Shown here one piece after another: positions 35,270-45,761 of a stretch of 64,000 nucleotides of DNA. The translations under genes were made by a program, and so were the position numbers. The notes under the pieces are model-generated. The model was not told the origin of the DNA. It did no database searches and saw only the letters and a program-made list of their open reading frames with translations. The number at the start of each line of letters is the position of its first letter. The first letter of the stretch is position 1. Source of the stretch: Falsiphaeobacter marinintestinus (GTDB lineage: Bacteria > Pseudomonadota > Alphaproteobacteria > Rhodobacterales > Rhodobacteraceae); contig NZ_VOGO01000016.1 of assembly GCF_007923355.1 (NCBI RefSeq), positions 1-64,000 of the forward strand. The letters run 5' to 3'.

Positions 35270-37219
35270 ATGCGGCATCTACTTGCGGCCCTGGTCGCCC
35301 TCGCCCTGCTGATCCCAGTCCCCGCCTTCGCTGGCCCCGTGCAGGATCTGTTGCAGGCCCACGGGTCCGCGATTATCAAAAGCTCGCGAAAGACCATCCA
35401 GCCGACGATTGACGCCATGGCCGCCAGCGGCTTGCCCGAGGTCCAGCTGATCCTGCAAAAATGGCAGGCCCGCGAGATTTGGCAACGCAAGGAAGACGGC
35501 CAGTTCTTTATCGGCGAAGAAGTCGAAAAGCGCGTCTATCGCCTGACCGATTTCGATACCGGCGAACGCGTCGGGGATTATCCCAAGAAAGAGCTCAAAC
35601 AGGTCAAACCCAACAGCGGCGTGCAGGCAATGATCGGCACTGCTCTGGTCCAGTTCCAGCTGACCGACCCGGATCCGTCACTGCGCGCCGCGGCGCTCGA
35701 TTCGATCCAGCGTGACCCCGCGCCGGAATTGCTGCCCCCCCTGCGCGCTTCGATCGAAAGCGAAACCGATCCCACGCTGAAAGCGCAGAAGGATCGTCTG
35801 AACACGCTTCTGACCATCAGCTACGGCGCGGATGATGCCGAACGCATCGTCGCCATCGACAGCATGGCCGGCGATCTTGGTGTTGACGTGCGCGCCACGC
35901 TGAACCCGCTCTTGGATACAACTCGCAAGATCGCCGATGGCGATACCCCGGGCACAGAAAATGTCGCCAAAGTTCTGGTCCCCGGCACCGACCTGACCGA
36001 AACCGAGGCCTATGATCTGATCGTGGCCGCCTGGCTGGCCCCGGCCCGGATCGAACCCGACGATATCCGCAACGCTTTGGCCGCCCATATTGACGGCGGC
36101 ACCGTCGGCAGCATTCCGGTCGCCACCCTAAGTGATCCGGCAAAACGCGTACTGGCCTATGATGCGCTGGCCGCAAACGGGACGGTGCCGCCTCGCGTCA
36201 CACCCGCCGATCAGCAGGCCGCGCTGGCACAATTCACCATCTATGATGCCTATCTGGAACCGTCCCAACAGGTCACCGACGCCGCGCAGGATGCGCTGAC
36301 TGATATCGAACTGAACGTCAGCCTGTACCAGACTCTCGACCTCAGCCTTGATGCGCTCTCGCTTGCCTCGATCTATTTTCTCGCCGCCATCGGCCTTGCT
36401 ATCACCTTCGGCGTGATGGGGGTGATCAACATGGCACACGGTGAATTCATCATGATGGGCGCCTATACCGGCTATGTGATCCAGCAGATCATCCCCGACT
36501 ACACGCTCTCGATCATCGTCGCGATCCCGGTGGCCTTTCTGGTCACCTTCGGGGCAGGGGTGGCGATGGAGCGTCTGGTCATCCGCTGGCTCTATCACCG
36601 CCCGCTGGAAACCCTGCTGGCCACCTTCGGGATTTCCATTGCCCTGCAACAGATCGCCAAGAACATCTTTGGCACACAGGCCCGCCCGCTGACGTCACCA
36701 GCATGGCTGGACGGGGCGTGGGTGATGAACGACGTGGTCTCAATCTCCTACATCCGCATCGCGATCTTCTGCCTGGCAATGATCTTCCTCGCCGTGTTCC
36801 TGTTCATCATGAACCGCACCCGCCTTGGCCTCGAAACCCGCGCCGTTACGCAAAACCCGCGCATGGCGGGCTCTATGGGCATCAACCCGGATAAGGTGAA
36901 CATGCTGACCTTCGGCCTTGGGTCGGGGATTGCCGGCATCGCGGGCGTCGCCATCGGGCTCTATGCCAAGGTCACCTCCGAACTCGGATCCGATTACATC
37001 GTGCAAAGCTTCATGACCGTGGTTGTGGGCGGTGTTGGCAATATCTGGGGCACGCTTCTGGGCGCGGGCATGATCGGCTTCCTGCAAAAGGGCATCGAAT
37101 GGATGAACCCGTCCAACACGCTCGCGGCGCAAACCTATATGATCATCTTCATCATCATCTTCATCCAGTTCCGGCCAAGGGGCATCATCGCCCTCAAAGG
37201 CCGTGCGGCAGGGGACTAA
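35270..37219 (+). CDS. urtB: Urea ABC transporter permease UrtB
   Basis: 649 residues from ATG 35270; the longer open frame overlaps urtA and is not real. Signal-like N-terminus (LLAALVALALLIPVPAFA), a soluble HEAT-like periplasmic region of about 320 residues, then the LivH-like permease with GVINMAHGEFIMMGAYTGY and VVGGVGNIWGTLLGAGMIG. The long N-terminal extension is normal for UrtB. Confidence 0.96.
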   Translation: MRHLLAALVALALLIPVPAFAGPVQDLLQAHGSAIIKSSRKTIQPTIDAMAASGLPEVQLILQKWQAREIWQRKEDGQFFIGEEVEKRVYRLTDFDTGERVGDYPKKELKQVKPNSGVQAMIGTALVQFQLTDPDPSLRAAALDSIQRDPAPELLPPLRASIESETDPTLKAQKDRLNTLLTISYGADDAERIVAIDSMAGDLGVDVRATLNPLLDTTRKIADGDTPGTENVAKVLVPGTDLTETEAYDLIVAAWLAPARIEPDDIRNALAAHIDGGTVGSIPVATLSDPAKRVLAYDALAANGTVPPRVTPADQQAALAQFTIYDAYLEPSQQVTDAAQDALTDIELNVSLYQTLDLSLDALSLASIYFLAAIGLAITFGVMGVINMAHGEFIMMGAYTGYVIQQIIPDYTLSIIVAIPVAFLVTFGAGVAMERLVIRWLYHRPLETLLATFGISIALQQIAKNIFGTQARPLTSPAWLDGAWVMNDVVSISYIRIAIFCLAMIFLAVFLFIMNRTRLGLETRAVTQNPRMAGSMGINPDKVNMLTFGLGSGIAGIAGVAIGLYAKVTSELGSDYIVQSFMTVVVGGVGNIWGTLLGAGMIGFLQKGIEWMNPSNTLAAQTYMIIFIIIFIQFRPRGIIALKGRAAGD

Positions 37220-37244
37220 GCCGATGCAACACGTATGCACAACT

Positions 37245-37297
37245 GCTTTTCCTCTTGCTCAAAATATCCCGGGGGGTCTGGGGGGCTGGCCCCCCAG
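37245..37297. repeat. Variant intergenic repeat arm plus GC hairpin between urtB and urtC
   Basis: 37245-37272 (GCTTTTCCTCTTGCTCAAAA then TATCCCGG) is a diverged copy of the CTTCTTCTCTTT..AAATACTCCGG arm. It is followed by CTGGGGGGC / GCCCCCCAG (37278-37286 with 37289-37297), a strong short-loop hairpin. Arm plus GC hairpin is the same composite seen at 24397-24441 and 41924-41985. Confidence 0.55.
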
Positions 37298-37318
37298 CCA
37301 CCGGATCGGAGGCACCAC

Positions 37319-38551
37319 ATGAGCCGTTCATTCTTCCTTAAAAACCCCTCCGTTCTGGTCTTCATCGCCTGCCTTGCGCTGTTCACGCTGGGCGCGACCA
37401 TCCTCAGCGACGGTTTTGGCGTCGGACTGATCTCGACCAGCTTCATCAAGACGCTGGGTAAAACGCTCTGCCTCTGCCTCGTCGCTATCGCGATGGATCT
37501 GGTCTGGGGCTATGCCGGTATCCTCAGCCTTGGCCACATGGCGTTTTTCGGGCTTGGTGGCTATATGATCGGCATGTGGCTGATGTATGAGCGCACGCGC
37601 CTGATCATCACCGAAAGCATGTCCAACGCCGCCATCCCCCCCACCGATCAAGAGGTCGTGGATGCCATCGGCACCCAGATCTTTGGGGTCGTCGGCAGTT
37701 CTGATTTCCCGACGATCTGGCTGTTCTCGGCCAGCCTGCCGATGCAACTGGCGCTGGTTGTTCTGGTCCCGGGCCTGCTGGCGCTGATTTTCGGCTGGCT
37801 GGCGTTTCGCAGCCGCGTCACCGGTGTGTATCTTTCGATCCTGACACAGGCCATGACACTGGCGCTGGCGCTCTATCTCTTCCAGAACGACAGCGGGTTG
37901 CGCGGCAACAATGGCCTTTCGGGCCTGCAAAACCTGCCCGGCCTCGACGCCGTGCCGCAATCCACCCTGTCGGTCTGGTTCCTCTGGGCCTCGGCCCTCG
38001 CCCTTGGCCTTGGCTATGTGCTGATCGCCTGGGTCGTGTCGGGCAAATTCGGCAGTGTCATCCGCGGCATCCGCGATGACGAGGCGCGGGTGCGCTTCCT
38101 TGGGTATTCGGTCGAAGGCTACAAGCTGTTCGTCTTTGTCCTCACCGCCATCATCGCCGGGATCGCAGGCGCGCTGTATTATCCGCAGGCGGGCATCATC
38201 AACCCGGCCGAAATGGCCCCCATCGCGTCGATCTATCTGGCGGTCTGGGTGGCCATCGGCGGGCGTGGCCGGATCTATGGCGCAGTCATCGGTGCTGCCT
38301 TGGTCAGCCTGGTCTCGACATGGTTCACCTCTGGTCAGGTGCCATCGATCAACCTTGGCGTCTACACGGTCAACTGGGTCGACTGGTGGCAGGTGGTTCT
38401 GGGCCTCAGCTTCGTGCTGGTCACACTCTACGCGCCCAAAGGCATCGGCGGTCTGTTCGACCTGATTTCGGGGCGCACCCCACCCAACCGCCACGGCAAG
38501 GATCTCGGCCCCGATGCCGGATCGCTTCAGGAACAGGAGGCCGAGCAATGA
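37319..38551 (+). CDS. urtC: Urea ABC transporter permease UrtC
   Basis: 410 residues from ATG 37319, after GGAGGCACCAC; the frame's earlier Met at 37235 lies in the repeat-bearing gap. LivM-like permease with about ten membrane helices, LVWGYAGILSLGHMAFFGLG, GVYLSILTQAMTLAL, and a conserved IRDDEARVRFLGY loop for the ATPases. Stop overlaps the urtD start (ATGA). Confidence 0.96.
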   Translation: MSRSFFLKNPSVLVFIACLALFTLGATILSDGFGVGLISTSFIKTLGKTLCLCLVAIAMDLVWGYAGILSLGHMAFFGLGGYMIGMWLMYERTRLIITESMSNAAIPPTDQEVVDAIGTQIFGVVGSSDFPTIWLFSASLPMQLALVVLVPGLLALIFGWLAFRSRVTGVYLSILTQAMTLALALYLFQNDSGLRGNNGLSGLQNLPGLDAVPQSTLSVWFLWASALALGLGYVLIAWVVSGKFGSVIRGIRDDEARVRFLGYSVEGYKLFVFVLTAIIAGIAGALYYPQAGIINPAEMAPIASIYLAVWVAIGGRGRIYGAVIGAALVSLVSTWFTSGQVPSINLGVYTVNWVDWWQVVLGLSFVLVTLYAPKGIGGLFDLISGRTPPNRHGKDLGPDAGSLQEQEAEQ

Positions 38552-39288
38552 GCACCCTGTTGGAAGTCTCCGGCGTTTCAGTCTCGTTTGACGGGTTCAG
38601 GGCGATCAATAATCTCAGCTTCAAGATTGGCCCGGCAGAAATGCGCGCCATCATCGGCCCGAACGGCGCAGGCAAGACCACCTTCATGGATATCGTCACC
38701 GGCAAGACCCGCCCTGACGAGGGCCGGGTGATCTGGGGCGACAAATCCGTGAACCTTCTGAAAATGTCCGAGGCCAAGATCGCCCAGGCTGGGGTGGGCC
38801 GCAAATTCCAGCGCCCGACGGTGTTCGAAGACCAAAGCGTGTTCGACAACCTGATGATGGCCATCAAGAACGACCGCACCCCATGGGGCGTGCTGTTTTT
38901 CAAACCGAAATCCAGCGACAATGCCCGGGCTGAAGAACTGGCCAGCGAAATCGGCCTTGCCGACCAGCTGCACCGCAAATCAGGCGAGCTCAGCCACGGC
39001 CAGAAACAATGGCTCGAAATCGGCATGTTGCTGGCGCAGGACCCCCAGCTTTTGCTGGTCGATGAACCCGCCGCCGGGATGACGCTGGAAGAACGCGAAC
39101 ACACCACCGCGCTTTTGGCCGAAGCTGCCAAAACCCGCGCCGTCGTGGTCGTGGAACACGATATGGAGTTCGTGCGCCGTCTTGAGTGCAAAGTCACCGT
39201 CCTGCACGAAGGCTCGGTTCTGGCCGAAGGATCGCTGGATCACGTCACACAAAATCAGGACGTCATCGACGTCTATCTGGGGCGCTAA
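38548..39288 (+). CDS. urtD: Urea ABC transporter ATPase UrtD
   Basis: 246 residues. Walker A GPNGAGKTT, signature LSHGQKQWLEIGM, Walker B LLLVDEPAAGM. LivG-like with the QRPTVFEDQSVFDNL segment. ATG 38548 is coupled to the urtC stop; the upstream open frame is an artefact. Confidence 0.96.
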   Translation: MSTLLEVSGVSVSFDGFRAINNLSFKIGPAEMRAIIGPNGAGKTTFMDIVTGKTRPDEGRVIWGDKSVNLLKMSEAKIAQAGVGRKFQRPTVFEDQSVFDNLMMAIKNDRTPWGVLFFKPKSSDNARAEELASEIGLADQLHRKSGELSHGQKQWLEIGMLLAQDPQLLLVDEPAAGMTLEEREHTTALLAEAAKTRAVVVVEHDMEFVRRLECKVTVLHEGSVLAEGSLDHVTQNQDVIDVYLGR

Positions 39289-39291
39289 CCC

Positions 39292-39987
39292 ATGCTTAAG
39301 ATCAACGACCTCACCCTGCATTACGGTGGATCACAGATCCTCTATGACATCTCGATGCAGGCCGCCCTTGGCCGCGTTACCTGTGTCATGGGCACCAATG
39401 GCGTCGGCAAAACCAGCCTGCTCAAGGCGATTTCCGGCACCCATCCCCGGTCTGGCGGACAGATCAGCTTTGACGGACAAGAGATCGGCAAACTGCCCGC
39501 GCACGCAATGGCACAAATGGGCGTCGGATACGTCCCGCAGGGCCGCGACATCTTTCAGTTGCTGACGGTGACTGAAAACCTTGAAACCGGCTTTGCCTGC
39601 CTGCCGAAATCCGAACATGTCATCCCGGATGAGATTTACGACCTTTTCCCCGTGCTCAAAGACATGTCTGGCCGTCGCGGCGGTGATCTGTCGGGCGGGC
39701 AACAGCAGCAACTTGCCATTGCGCGCGCCCTGATCACCAAGCCGAAACTCCTGCTGCTGGATGAGCCGACCGAAGGCATCCAGCCCAATATCATCCAGCA
39801 AATCGGGCGCGTCATCGACTACCTGCGCGATCGCGGCGACATGGCGATTGTTTTGGTCGAACAGTATTTCGACTTTGCCTATGACCATGCCGACGACTTC
39901 GTCATCCTGCGCCGGGGGCAGGTGATCTCGAAAGGGGACAAGCAGACCCTCAGCCGCGACGATCTGGTCGCCGCCGTGTCTGTCTGA
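39292..39987 (+). CDS. urtE: Urea ABC transporter ATPase UrtE
   Basis: 231 residues. Walker A GTNGVGKTS, signature LSGGQQQQLAIARAL, Walker B LLLLDEPTEGI. LivF-like partner of UrtD. It is the last gene of urtABCDE, 3 bases after urtD. Confidence 0.96.
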   Translation: MLKINDLTLHYGGSQILYDISMQAALGRVTCVMGTNGVGKTSLLKAISGTHPRSGGQISFDGQEIGKLPAHAMAQMGVGYVPQGRDIFQLLTVTENLETGFACLPKSEHVIPDEIYDLFPVLKDMSGRRGGDLSGGQQQQLAIARALITKPKLLLLDEPTEGIQPNIIQQIGRVIDYLRDRGDMAIVLVEQYFDFAYDHADDFVILRRGQVISKGDKQTLSRDDLVAAVSV

Positions 39988-40086
39988 ATGCGTCCAGACC
40001 GCGAGGGGTACCCATGTGCCGAGCGATCAACCGACCACACTGCGCTGTACCCCTACAACCTGCGCCCGAGGCCAGAGTCGAATTGT

Positions 40087-40146
40087 GAGTATTTAAAAAG
40101 AGAAGATATGGGCGTAACCGCTATGTCTTCTCTTTCCGAAATACTC
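40087..40146. repeat. Full inverted intergenic repeat between urtE and the amidotransferase gene
   Basis: GAGTATTTAAAAAGAGAAGA (from 40087) faces TCTTCTCTTTCCGAAATACT (ending 40145), a long near-perfect inverted repeat around a 20-base loop. It sits between convergent genes and would work as a bidirectional terminator. Same family as the copies at 49309 and 51614. Confidence 0.75.
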
Positions 40147-40175
40147 TTGCCAGAGGCATCCGCCGCAGGCGGATT

Positions 40176-40892
40176 TCAGGTTTTGGGCTGAGCGGACTCA
40201 AAAAACTGGGCAAGGCCCTCGGCAAATCTCGCCTGATCTGACCGTGTTTTGAGCGTTTGGAAGGCCTGCGCCGTCCTTTCGGGGCCCAGCAGATCGCTCA
40301 TCTCTTCGGTCAGCGCATGTATGAACGTGGGAGACATTTCCGGATGATGCTGGGTCGTCATCACGCTGTCTCCGATCAGCATTCCACTGGCAGGGCAGCC
40401 GGGGCCACTGGCCCACACGCGCGCGCCCTCGGGCAAGCGGGTCACTTGTTCTGCGTGGCTGCCATACAGATGAACCGGATCGGGCAGACCGACCGCCCAG
40501 TCGGGGCGTGCTTCCAACCGGTTTTCGGTCAATCCGTGCACCCACCCATCCGGATTGCGCCCGACCTCTCCGCCCAAAGCCAGCGCAATGACCTGATGGC
40601 CGAAGCAGGCACCAAACACGGGCACACGGGCCCAAACCATCTGCCGGATCAACTCCTGCAACTGGTCCACCCACGCCTCACCGCAATGAACCGACGTCGG
40701 GCTTCCGGTGATCATGGCCCCGTCACATCGCGAAAGGTCCGCGGGAAACACACCGTCTTTGACCGGGAATACGTCAGTTGTCCAACCCGGTCGTGCCATC
40801 TGGATCAGCGCAGTGAACTTCTCACCATCCTTGGGGTGTTGCTGCGCAAATTCGCTTTCGTCGGTGTTGGTCATGAGTATTGTCAGGCGCAT
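40176..40892 (-). CDS. Class I glutamine amidotransferase-like protein
   Basis: 238 residues from ATG 40892 (MRLTILMTNTDES). Catalytic Cys96 in VFGACFGHQ, and the His-Glu pair in TTQHHPEM. GMP-synthase-type GATase fold without a synthase domain. Relatives hydrolyse gamma-glutamyl amides or cut small peptides. The open frame up to 41189 has no family features. Convergent with urtE; partner unknown. Confidence 0.85.
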   Translation of the reverse strand: MRLTILMTNTDESEFAQQHPKDGEKFTALIQMARPGWTTDVFPVKDGVFPADLSRCDGAMITGSPTSVHCGEAWVDQLQELIRQMVWARVPVFGACFGHQVIALALGGEVGRNPDGWVHGLTENRLEARPDWAVGLPDPVHLYGSHAEQVTRLPEGARVWASGPGCPASGMLIGDSVMTTQHHPEMSPTFIHALTEEMSDLLGPERTAQAFQTLKTRSDQARFAEGLAQFFESAQPKT

Positions 40893-41188
40893 GTGCTTTT
40901 TCACCAGGCTTCCGTCTGCAAAACGATAGGGCTGATCATTGTTCGAAACACCCGGCAAGGATAGCCTGATTTTGATCAGACCAGCGGCCTTCAAGGGCAA
41001 TATCAATCTCACCTGCCCAAAAAAACCTGTGCTGCGTTTTTGTCGGTTTGCCCGGAACGGACCAGATGGCTGTGACCGGTCGGTTTCAATCACCGGCAAA
41101 TTGGCGCTTCGGTGGCTGACTTGCGCTTGCTTTTCGCTCGACGGCTCCGCAGGATGCGCGCAGCAAGAGCAGAACAAGAGGATCGGCA

Positions 41189-41908
41189 ATGACCGAGCAA
41201 TCCCAATCCCCGGAAATCGCCGCCGAATGCCTGGGCGTCAAGGTTCCGGCTTCCGACTTCCTGAACGACAAGCGGATCGAACGGATCAATGCCGCGCGCT
41301 ATGAAGGTCAGGAAATCGCCGGTGCGCTGCATGTGGTGTGCGAAGACGATGTGGTGCTTGAAATCGGCGCCGGGATCGGCGTAGTGGGTGCCGTGGTTGC
41401 GCTCAACCGCTCCCCCAAATCGGTGCATTCCTACGAGGCAAACCCGAACCTCATTCCGACAATCCGCGCGCTGTATGCCGCCAACAGTCTCGAAGACCGT
41501 ATCAGCGTGCAAAACACGGTTCTGATCAGTGGTACGGACCGGCCGGACACGATCCCGTTCTATGTACATAACAGCTATCTTGGCTCATCGCTTGACGGCG
41601 ACCCGGATCGCGCCATGGAAAAGGTCGACATCGCCACAGCCGATTTCGCCACGGTTTGCGACGACCTCAAACCCACCGTCCTGATCATGGACATCGAAGG
41701 TGGAGAACTTGAGCTGCTGCGTCACGCCGACCTGGCCGCCTTCCGCGCCATCGTGCTTGAATTCCATCCCGGTGCTTACGGCAAGGAAGGCGTGGCTGAA
41801 TGCAAGACTATCCTGAAATCAGCGGGATTTGCCAAGGTTGACAAAAAATCCACCCGCTTTGTCTGGACCTGCGAACGCGCCGCTCAAAGCGAAGAAAGCG
41901 CCGCCTGA
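41189..41908 (+). CDS. FkbM family methyltransferase
   Basis: 239 residues from ATG 41189, with AAGAGGA upstream. SAM-binding motif VLEIGAGIGVVGAVVAL, acidic loop SYEANP, and MDIEGGELELL, the FkbM signature. Such enzymes O-methylate sugars or hydroxy compounds. Divergent from the amidotransferase gene across 296 bases; substrate unknown. Confidence 0.85.
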   Translation: MTEQSQSPEIAAECLGVKVPASDFLNDKRIERINAARYEGQEIAGALHVVCEDDVVLEIGAGIGVVGAVVALNRSPKSVHSYEANPNLIPTIRALYAANSLEDRISVQNTVLISGTDRPDTIPFYVHNSYLGSSLDGDPDRAMEKVDIATADFATVCDDLKPTVLIMDIEGGELELLRHADLAAFRAIVLEFHPGAYGKEGVAECKTILKSAGFAKVDKKSTRFVWTCERAAQSEESAA

Positions 41909-42393
41909 CAGCCGCGCCTTTCCTTCTTCTCTTTGATAAATACTCCGGGGGAGTCGCACGCATGTGCGACGGGGGCAGCGCCCCCGCCCGGCCGGTTGGC
42001 CCTGGCTGAACGTCTCCCGCTTGCACACCAATGACGCAGCGTTTTACGGCGTGGTGCCGGATCTGTTTGACGGATCGGTCCGGAACGGTATCGTCAATCC
42101 CGACTGAAACGCCGGCATGTCCCGGCACTGCGCTGCTGTCATTCGGTCGCGGCGTTCCAGTGTGCGCGGCGGGAATGTGGCTTGATCTTTGATCTGAGTC
42201 GCGAATAGTGTCGCGCAGGTTTTGCGGAAAGTTATTCTGCAATGTGAAATGCGCGGATCTGGGAGGAGGACCCCGGGCCCGCGCAAAGCTTGCACTGTGA
42301 CAGGGGGCCATCCCCTGCGCCACAGTCGGGAAATGGTCTGATCGCGCCGCAATTCAAACGGCCACGATCAAGAAACAGGGGAGGACGGACCAG
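41909..42393. other. 485-base gap: repeat arm, two hairpins and the pim-type operon leader
   Basis: 41924-41946 is a CTTCTTCTCTTT..AAATACTCC repeat arm. GTCGCAC-GCAT-GTGCGAC (41953-41970) and GGGGGC-AGC-GCCCCC (41971-41985) are consecutive perfect hairpins that should end the FkbM transcript. From 42000 to 42393 I see no gene; GGGGAGGACGG just before 42394 is the ribosome binding site of the next gene. A 102-residue reverse frame at 42044-42352 looks non-coding. Confidence 0.6.
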
Positions 42394-44487
42394 ATGTCTC
42401 AGGTCATCCAATACGAACGCGTCGGTGATATTGCCGTACTGGCGTCAAACAATCCGCCGGTCAACGCGCTGGGCTATGATGTGCGCATCGGCCTTGTCGA
42501 AGGTATCGAACGCGCCGAACAGGATGGGGCCAAAGCGGTCCTGATCTATGGCGAAGGGCGCACCTTCTTTGCCGGTGCCGACATCCGCGAATTCGGTAAG
42601 CCGCCGAAAGAACCCTTCCTGCCTGACGTCTGTTCGCGCATCGAAGCGTCACACCTGATCGTTGTGTCGTCATTGCATGGCACCGCGCTGGGGGGCGGGC
42701 TTGAGATCGCTCTGGGCTCGCATTACCGCATCGCGGTCCCGTCGGCCCGCGTTGGCCTGCCCGAAGTGCTGATTGGCGTGATGCCCGGCGCTGGGGGTAC
42801 CCAGCGTCTGCCGCGTCTGATCGGCATCGACGGATCGCTTGATATCATCACTTCCGGTCGTCAGGTCGGTGCGAAAGAGGCGCTGGATCTGGGGATCCTC
42901 GACAAGGTTGCCGAAGGCACCCCGCGCGAGATCGGTCTGGCCTATGCGCAAGAGCTGCTCGATAGCGGTGCTGGGCGTCGCCCGATCCGTGACATGGATG
43001 CCCCTGCCGCGGTGGATTTCGACGCGCTCTACGAGGCTGTTTTGAAAAAATCGCGCGGCCAGCTGGCTCCGGCGGTCGCCGTGCGCGGCATTCAGGCCGC
43101 CTGTGAATTGCCCTTTGACAAAGGCATGAAGCGCGAGCGCGATTTGTTTATGGAACTGATGGCCACCGACCAGCGTCAGGGCCTGATCCACGCGTTCTTT
43201 GCGGAACGCACCGTGGGCAAACTGCCGGAAATCGACGGCATCGCCCCACGCGATCTGAACGCCCTTGGCGTAATCGGAGGCGGCACCATGGGCGCGGGCA
43301 TCGCGACCTCGGCGCTGCTGTCTGGCCTGAACGTCACCATGCTTGAAATGACCCCCGAGGCCGCAGCCGCTGCCAAGGGGCGCATCCAGAAAAATCTTGG
43401 TGGAGCCTTGAAGCGCGGCAAAATCAGCCAGGACAAATACGAAGACCTGACCGAAAAAGCGCTGTCCCTGACCACCAGCTATGATGATCTGGGCGATGTC
43501 GATCTGGTGATCGAAGCCGTGTTCGAAGACATGGACGTGAAGAAAACCGTCTTCACCCAGTTGGACGCCGTCTGCAAGCCGGGCGCAATCCTGGCCTCGA
43601 ACACGTCGTATCTGAACGTGGACGAGATTGCCGCCGTCACCAAACGTCCGCAAGACGTGATCGGGCTGCACTTCTTTTCGCCCGCACATGTGATGAAGCT
43701 GCTGGAGGTTGTCGTTGCCGACAAGACGGCCCCCGACGTTGTCGCCACAGGGTTCGCTCTGGGCAAAAAGATGGGCAAGGTCTCGGTTCGGGCCGGTGTC
43801 TGCGACGGGTTCATCGGCAACCGGATCCTGTCGACTTATCGCACCTGTGCTGACCACATGATCCTGGACGGCGCCTCGCCCTATCAGATCGACGTGGCGC
43901 TTGAGAAATTCGGCTTTGCCATGGGGCCTTACGCGGTCGCCGATCTGGCCGGACTGGACATCGGCTGGGCTGTGCGCAAACGCAAACGGGCCGAAGGGCT
44001 TGATCCGGCGGCGCGGGATTCGACCTATGCCGACAAGATTTGCGAAGACGGGCATTTTGGTCAGAAAACCGGCATGGGGTATTATGATTATTCCGCCGGA
44101 CCAAAGTCGCGCGTGCCAAACCCTCAGGTCATCCCGCTGATCGAAGGCGACCGCGATGCGCAAGGCATCAGCCCCCGCGAATTCACCGAAGACGAAATCG
44201 TGCGCCGGTATATGGCGTCGATGGTGAACGAAGCGGCCAAGGTTGTGGGCGAAGGCATCGCGCTGCGCCCGCTCGATGTTGATGTGACGCTGCTCTATGG
44301 CTATGGCTTCCCGCGCTATCGCGGCGGGCCGATGAAATGGGCCGACATGGTTGGCCTGCCAGAGCTGCTGGCCGATATTCAGAAATGGGCCAAGGACGAT
44401 CCCTATTTCTGGCAGGCCGCCCCGCTTCTGGAACAACTCGTGGCCGAAGGCCGCACCTTTGACGATCTCAACAAGGAGGCCTCATGA
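42394..44487 (+). CDS. Fused enoyl-CoA hydratase / 3-hydroxyacyl-CoA dehydrogenase (PimF/FadJ-like)
   Basis: 697 residues. The N-terminal crotonase domain has GADIREFG and [20 protein letters not shown] with the catalytic Glu in LPEV. The dehydrogenase starts near residue 290 with [13 protein letters not shown], followed by [29 protein letters not shown], and a C-terminal domain with [13 protein letters not shown]. It performs hydration and oxidation in beta-oxidation. The gene order with thiolase and two acyl-CoA dehydrogenases matches the pimFBCD pimeloyl-CoA genes of Rhodopseudomonas. Confidence 0.93.
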   Translation: MSQVIQYERVGDIAVLASNNPPVNALGYDVRIGLVEGIERAEQDGAKAVLIYGEGRTFFAGADIREFGKPPKEPFLPDVCSRIEASHLIVVSSLHGTALGGGLEIALGSHYRIAVPSARVGLPEVLIGVMPGAGGTQRLPRLIGIDGSLDIITSGRQVGAKEALDLGILDKVAEGTPREIGLAYAQELLDSGAGRRPIRDMDAPAAVDFDALYEAVLKKSRGQLAPAVAVRGIQAACELPFDKGMKRERDLFMELMATDQRQGLIHAFFAERTVGKLPEIDGIAPRDLNALGVIGGGTMGAGIATSALLSGLNVTMLEMTPEAAAAAKGRIQKNLGGALKRGKISQDKYEDLTEKALSLTTSYDDLGDVDLVIEAVFEDMDVKKTVFTQLDAVCKPGAILASNTSYLNVDEIAAVTKRPQDVIGLHFFSPAHVMKLLEVVVADKTAPDVVATGFALGKKMGKVSVRAGVCDGFIGNRILSTYRTCADHMILDGASPYQIDVALEKFGFAMGPYAVADLAGLDIGWAVRKRKRAEGLDPAARDSTYADKICEDGHFGQKTGMGYYDYSAGPKSRVPNPQVIPLIEGDRDAQGISPREFTEDEIVRRYMASMVNEAAKVVGEGIALRPLDVDVTLLYGYGFPRYRGGPMKWADMVGLPELLADIQKWAKDDPYFWQAAPLLEQLVAEGRTFDDLNKEAS

Positions 44488-45662
44488 TGAGACAGGCTGT
44501 TATCGTATCCACCGCCCGCACCGGGCTGGCGAAATCTTTCCGCGGGTCGTTCAACATGACCCACGGCGCGACCATGGGCGGCTCCGCTGTTGCGGCGGCA
44601 GTTGCGCGTTCGGGCCTTGACGCGGGCGAGATCGAAGATTGCATCATGGGCTGCGGCGCCCCCGAAGCCGAAACCGGCAGCAACATCGCGCGCCAGATCG
44701 CGATCCGCGCCGGCCTGCCGACCAGCGTGTCGGGCATGACCGTGAACCGGTTCTGTTCGTCCGGTTTGCAAACCATCGCCCTGGCCGCAAACGCGATCAT
44801 GGCGGGCGGCAGTGGGCCGATCGTGGCAGGCGGCGTTGAAAGCATTTCGATGGTGCAGCCCAAAGCACGCCATGCACCCGACGCCTGGCTCATGGAGCAT
44901 TACCCGTCGATCTACATGACGATGATCGAAACCGCCGACATCGTCGCCGAACGCTATAACGTCAGCCGCGAATACCAGGATGAATATTCGCTGCGCAGTC
45001 AGCAGTTGATCGCTGCGGCGCAACAGGCCGGGAAGTTCGCGGATGAGATCGTGCCGACCGAAACCGTAATGGCGGTCAAGGACAAGGAAACCGGTGAGAT
45101 TTCGACGAAAGCCGTCACCGTGGATCGTGACGAATGCAACCGCCCGACCACCACGCTGGAAGGGCTTGCCAGCCTGACTCCGGTCCGGGGCGAAGGCAAT
45201 TATGTGACTGCCGGTAACGCCTCGCAACTGTCCGATGGTGCGGCCGCCGTGGTCGTGATGGAGGCCAGTGAGGCCGAAAAACGCGGGCTGGAACCGCTGG
45301 GCGCGTTCAAGGGATTTGCCGTTGCAGGCTGTGAAGCCGACGAAATGGGCATCGGCCCGGTCTTTGCCGTGCCGCGCCTGCTGGAACGTCAGGGCCTGAC
45401 GGTCGATGACATTGACCTGTGGGAGCTGAACGAAGCCTTCGCCAGCCAGTGCCTGTACAGCCGTGACCGTCTGGGCATCGATCCGGAAAAATACAACGTC
45501 AACGGCGGTTCCATCGCCATCGGCCACCCGTTCGGCATGACCGGAGCCCGCACAACCGGCCATCTGTTGCTGGAAGGCAAACGTCGCGGTGCCAAGCTGG
45601 GCGTTGTCACGATGTGCATCGGCGGCGGCATGGGTGCCGCTGGCCTGTTCGAAATCTACTGA
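44487..45662 (+). CDS. Acetyl-CoA acyltransferase (thiolase)
   Basis: 391 residues from ATG 44487; the adjacent ATG 44484 overlaps the upstream stop, and AGGAGG is best spaced for 44487. Nucleophile Cys90 in NRFCSSG, His in [11 protein letters not shown], and second Cys in [11 protein letters not shown]. It cleaves 3-ketoacyl-CoA and releases acetyl-CoA. PimB-like by context. Confidence 0.93.
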   Translation: MRQAVIVSTARTGLAKSFRGSFNMTHGATMGGSAVAAAVARSGLDAGEIEDCIMGCGAPEAETGSNIARQIAIRAGLPTSVSGMTVNRFCSSGLQTIALAANAIMAGGSGPIVAGGVESISMVQPKARHAPDAWLMEHYPSIYMTMIETADIVAERYNVSREYQDEYSLRSQQLIAAAQQAGKFADEIVPTETVMAVKDKETGEISTKAVTVDRDECNRPTTTLEGLASLTPVRGEGNYVTAGNASQLSDGAAAVVVMEASEAEKRGLEPLGAFKGFAVAGCEADEMGIGPVFAVPRLLERQGLTVDDIDLWELNEAFASQCLYSRDRLGIDPEKYNVNGGSIAIGHPFGMTGARTTGHLLLEGKRRGAKLGVVTMCIGGGMGAAGLFEIY

Positions 45663-45671
45663 AGCCAAACG

Positions 45672-45724
45672 GCGCGGGCCCTGCCCATCGAGGGCAGGGC
45701 CCGCGCGGCCCGGTTTCCCGGGCC
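45672..45724. terminator. Two consecutive GC hairpins after the thiolase gene
   Basis: A 15 bp perfect stem GCGCGGGCCCTGCCC / GGGCAGGGCCCGCGC (45672-45686 with 45692-45706, loop ATCGA) is followed directly by GGCCCGG-TTTC-CCGGGCC (45707-45724). They lie inside the operon, 37 bases before the next gene, with no T-tract. They may attenuate or set an mRNA processing point. Confidence 0.65.
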
Positions 45725-45761
45725 CCCCCTGGCATGACCGTTGCAAGAAAGGATCGCCGGT

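Noticed and set aside
34063-35490. A 475-codon reverse open frame
   Set aside because: Antisense to urtA and the start of urtB; a composition artefact.
40893-41188. N-terminal extension of the amidotransferase to 41189
   Set aside because: The extra 99 residues have no family features and lie in a divergent promoter gap; ATG 40892 begins the recognisable domain.
42044-42352. A 102-residue reverse frame in the gap before the pim-type operon
   Set aside because: Arg/Pro-rich sequence typical of non-coding GC-rich DNA; no ribosome binding site or homology that I recognise.
42670-44436. A 588-codon reverse open frame
   Set aside because: Antisense to the fused hydratase/dehydrogenase gene, with no protein-like motifs.
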